Shown: positions 36,015 through 38,315 of the stretch, in pieces
How positions within the stretch are numbered: position 1 is the first letter of the stretch
Layout of the letters: each line of letters starts with the position of its first letter
Assembly: GCA_947586205.1 (NCBI GenBank)
Contig: CANPXO010000007.1
Location: 1-38,315, forward strand
DNA: 38,315 nt
Origin: an uncultured Bacilli bacterium
Lineage (GTDB): Bacteria; Bacillota_I; Bacilli_A; RF39; UBA660
Direction of reading: 5' to 3'
Program-made: the position numbers and the translations under genes
Notes under the pieces: generated by a model
The model's input: the letters and a program-made list of their open reading frames with translations, nothing else
Databases searched by the model: none
What the model was told of the DNA's origin: nothing

Positions 36015-36646
36015 ATATCTTTTTCTTTAAACATATAATTGATTAAATATTCGGTATCTTCTAGGTATTCAAAACCCGCAAATTCATAAAATTCTTCAAA
36101 GGAATCATATTCTTCTTTTATTGCTTCAAGTTCATTATCATAGATTTGTTTTAAAACACTTTCTTGTACAACAATGTCCGTAACATTTAACTTCAATACA
36201 TAACTTAACATTTCTTGAATATTTTCTACTATCATTTTGCCATATCCTTTACCAGCGTAGTCATCGTCAATTGTTATTTCTTCTAAATGATAAATATTAC
36301 CTGGGATAACGTCGTTTCTAAAATCAAGATCTTCAGCTAGTAATGACCTACTTAAATCTGCTGATATCTCATCAGGCATATCAAACATAGTAAATAAATC
36401 TAATCCAGTTTCTAAAGAATATTCTACATCAAAAAATCTTCCTAAAAATTGACCAATCGATTTTTTTTCTTTGTAAGCTTCATCGTAATCCTCTTCAAGT
36501 AATTCATCATCTAAACTATATAAATGAACTCCTTCTTCAATTGAACTTAACTCTTCACAACTATCTGAAAAGTCTAGTCCTTCTTCAGTATCAAATAACA
36601 CAATACCTTCTGAATTTCTTATAGGTTCTAACAAAATATTTTCCAT
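36005..36646 (-). CDS. GNAT-like acetyltransferase-fold protein
   Basis: ATG 36646 after AAGTGAGGA RBS; EITIDDDYAGKGYGKMIVENIQEML resembles the GNAT acetyl-CoA-binding motif. Confidence 0.45.
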   Translation of the reverse strand: MENILLEPIRNSEGIVLFDTEEGLDFSDSCEELSSIEEGVHLYSLDDELLEEDYDEAYKEKKSIGQFLGRFFDVEYSLETGLDLFTMFDMPDEISADLSRSLLAEDLDFRNDVIPGNIYHLEEITIDDDYAGKGYGKMIVENIQEMLSYVLKLNVTDIVVQESVLKQIYDNELEAIKEEYDSFEEFYEFAGFEYLEDTEYLINYMFKEKDIWN

Positions 36647-36726
36647 TTCCTCACTTCTTTCTTGAAAATATTGTATCATGTATCCTATTTAGTAGTAAAT
36701 ATTAGATTTTTGATATTTTGTATAGT

Positions 36727-36969
36727 TTACTTTAAAATATTTTTTTTATTTGATTTTTTCTTATTTTCTATAATGATATCTAAATCATATGCTTTTGCAA
36801 TCGCTAATAATAATTCTGTATCATAATTTCTTAAACCATATTCGTAGTATTGAATAGCACTTCTTGTTCTATTTATTTTTTTTCCAAAGTCTTTTTGAGT
36901 TAATCCAACATATTCCCTAATCATCTTTATAATCTCATTTGCTTGATAGTCATTTGCTTTAATTTTCAT
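36727..36969 (-). CDS. XRE-family HTH regulator (cassette 5 partner)
   Basis: MKIKANDYQANEIIKMIREYVGLTQKDFGKKINRTRSAIQYYEYG; divergent from 37061. Confidence 0.87.
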   Translation of the reverse strand: MKIKANDYQANEIIKMIREYVGLTQKDFGKKINRTRSAIQYYEYGLRNYDTELLLAIAKAYDLDIIIENKKKSNKKNILK

Positions 36970-36980
36970 ATAGTCACCTC

Positions 36981-37025
36981 TTGCATAAAGCATACAATAT
37001 GTGGTATTATTAATCAGAGTAAAGC
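36981..37025 (+). promoter_or_regulatory. Cassette 5 promoter with TAAAGC repeats
   Basis: TTGCAT 36981-36986, 18-nt spacer, TGG-TATTAT 37005-37010; TAAAGC at 36986-36991 and 37020-37025. Confidence 0.6.
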
Positions 37026-37060
37026 TGACAAAATGAGGCTTTTTAAAGGAGAAATGAGTT

Positions 37061-38311
37061 ATGAAATTAAAGAAATTTAAACAAAAAGATAATAAAAGAA
37101 TATGGATTATCGTATTTACTATTATGTGTATTTTGTTAGTTAGTGGAGTGATACTTTATAGAACTTTTGCTATTTTTGAAGTGAAAAAAAATCAAAATAT
37201 TATCAAAGGTACTGTTCAAGATCCAGGAAATCTTTATTTTGCGTTTTTTAAAGATAATGAAATTCAAAAGGATATTCCAAAGAAAGATGAAGGATATGTT
37301 TTAGACGAAGAATCAAGTTACTGTGGAATAAATGGAAGTAACGAAGATAATATCAAAGTTACTTTAACAGAAGATTATGTGATTCAAGTTCATGGGGTAA
37401 CAACTTCAAGAACAAAATGTAATTTATATTTTGTAAAAGGTAAGTTTATTCAAGGAAAAGGAATTCCTATTGTTGAAGAGGGTGATGGACTTTATGAAGT
37501 AATTCATAATCATGATGAAACAACAAATCTTGATATTGAATGGCAAAAAAACGAATATCGTTACGCTGGAATAAATTCCAAAAATTATGTGTGGTTTAAT
37601 GATGAGTTATGGCGTATTATTGGGTTAGTCAATGTGAAAACAAAAAATGACATAGTAGAACAGAGATTAAAAATCATTAAAAATAACCAGAATGATGGCG
37701 AACAAGTTTGGGATGCAAATAATCAAAATGACTGGACTAAAGCAACGCTTCAGTATTATCTAAATACTGAATATTATAGTAATCAATTGAAAGATAGTGT
37801 AAAAAGTATGATAAGCGAAGATATTATATGGAATATTGGTGGAATTAAGTGGGATGATTATCAGAGCTCATTTGTAAATCAATGGTATGAAAAAGAAAGA
37901 GAAAAATTTGCTTATAATAATCAACCTTATGAATGGGATAACAGTAACCTTGAATTTCATTCGATTGGTTTAATGTATCCTTCAGATTACGGGTATGCAG
38001 TAGGGGGTGAAAATAGGAGTAGTTGTTTGAAAAGAGAATTCATTTATTATAATGAGGATTGCTATAAGGATGATTGGTTATTTTTTAAAGATAATTCGGG
38101 TACTTCTCATTATCAGTGGACTATATCTCCTTATGGGACCTTTTATAATGGTGCATTTAGTGTAGTTTCTGATGGAAGTATCGGATATAATGCTGTTACT
38201 AAAACTGCTTATGTAAGACCTACGATTTATCTAAAAACAAATGTCAAAATCATTAATGATGAACAAGATGGTAGTGAAGAATACCCTTATCATTTACAGC
38301 AAATTTTATAG
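37061..38311 (+). CDS. Cassette 5 surface protein: conserved N-terminal anchor domain plus DUF6273-like C-terminal domain
   Basis: MKLKKFKQKDNKRIWIIVFTIMCILLVSGVILYRTFAIFEVKKNQN; C-terminal features shared with cassette 2 (YVWFNDELWRIIGLV, MYPSDYGYA). Confidence 0.8.
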   Translation: MKLKKFKQKDNKRIWIIVFTIMCILLVSGVILYRTFAIFEVKKNQNIIKGTVQDPGNLYFAFFKDNEIQKDIPKKDEGYVLDEESSYCGINGSNEDNIKVTLTEDYVIQVHGVTTSRTKCNLYFVKGKFIQGKGIPIVEEGDGLYEVIHNHDETTNLDIEWQKNEYRYAGINSKNYVWFNDELWRIIGLVNVKTKNDIVEQRLKIIKNNQNDGEQVWDANNQNDWTKATLQYYLNTEYYSNQLKDSVKSMISEDIIWNIGGIKWDDYQSSFVNQWYEKEREKFAYNNQPYEWDNSNLEFHSIGLMYPSDYGYAVGGENRSSCLKREFIYYNEDCYKDDWLFFKDNSGTSHYQWTISPYGTFYNGAFSVVSDGSIGYNAVTKTAYVRPTIYLKTNVKIINDEQDGSEEYPYHLQQIL

Positions 38312-38315
38312 AAAA

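Overview
AT-rich, low-GC Firmicutes/Bacilli-type chromosomal window. A conserved backbone, mostly on the minus strand, is interrupted by accessory insertions. Backbone: rpmE (edge fragment), murA, mntP, spoIIR, prmC, prfA, rpoE, argS, ywiB-like, a class A PBP (+), parB, rsmG, mnmG, mnmE, khpB/jag, yidC, rnpA, rpmH. Two accessory systems stand out. (1) A type III toxin-antitoxin locus of the ToxIN/AbiQ kind lies beside rpmH: a ToxN-like endoRNase (33311-32802, -) preceded by three contiguous 34-35 nt repeats and a terminator hairpin. Each repeat can fold as an H-type pseudoknot, and both stems show compensatory changes between repeats. An IS66-family element with 18-bp TIRs and an 8-bp target duplication is inserted just upstream. 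(2) Five dispersed cassettes each encode a membrane-anchored protein with a near-constant N-terminus (MKLKKFKE..NKRIG..FTI.C.LLVSGVILYRTFAIFEV.TNQN.I.G.VQ) and a swapped C-terminus (LamG-like, DUF6273-like, or FGE/C-type-lectin-like). Each is divergently paired with its own XRE-type HTH regulator. At least three have the same promoter layout but a different cassette-specific operator sequence. Also present: a RloA/RloB (AbiL-like) pair with an apparent -1 frameshift, a class B-like sortase next to a wall-anchored protein with an unusual NHQTGD motif, a ParB with a very long acidic linker, and a candidate ncRNA/leader upstream of prmC. All family assignments are from reading motifs; no database search was run.
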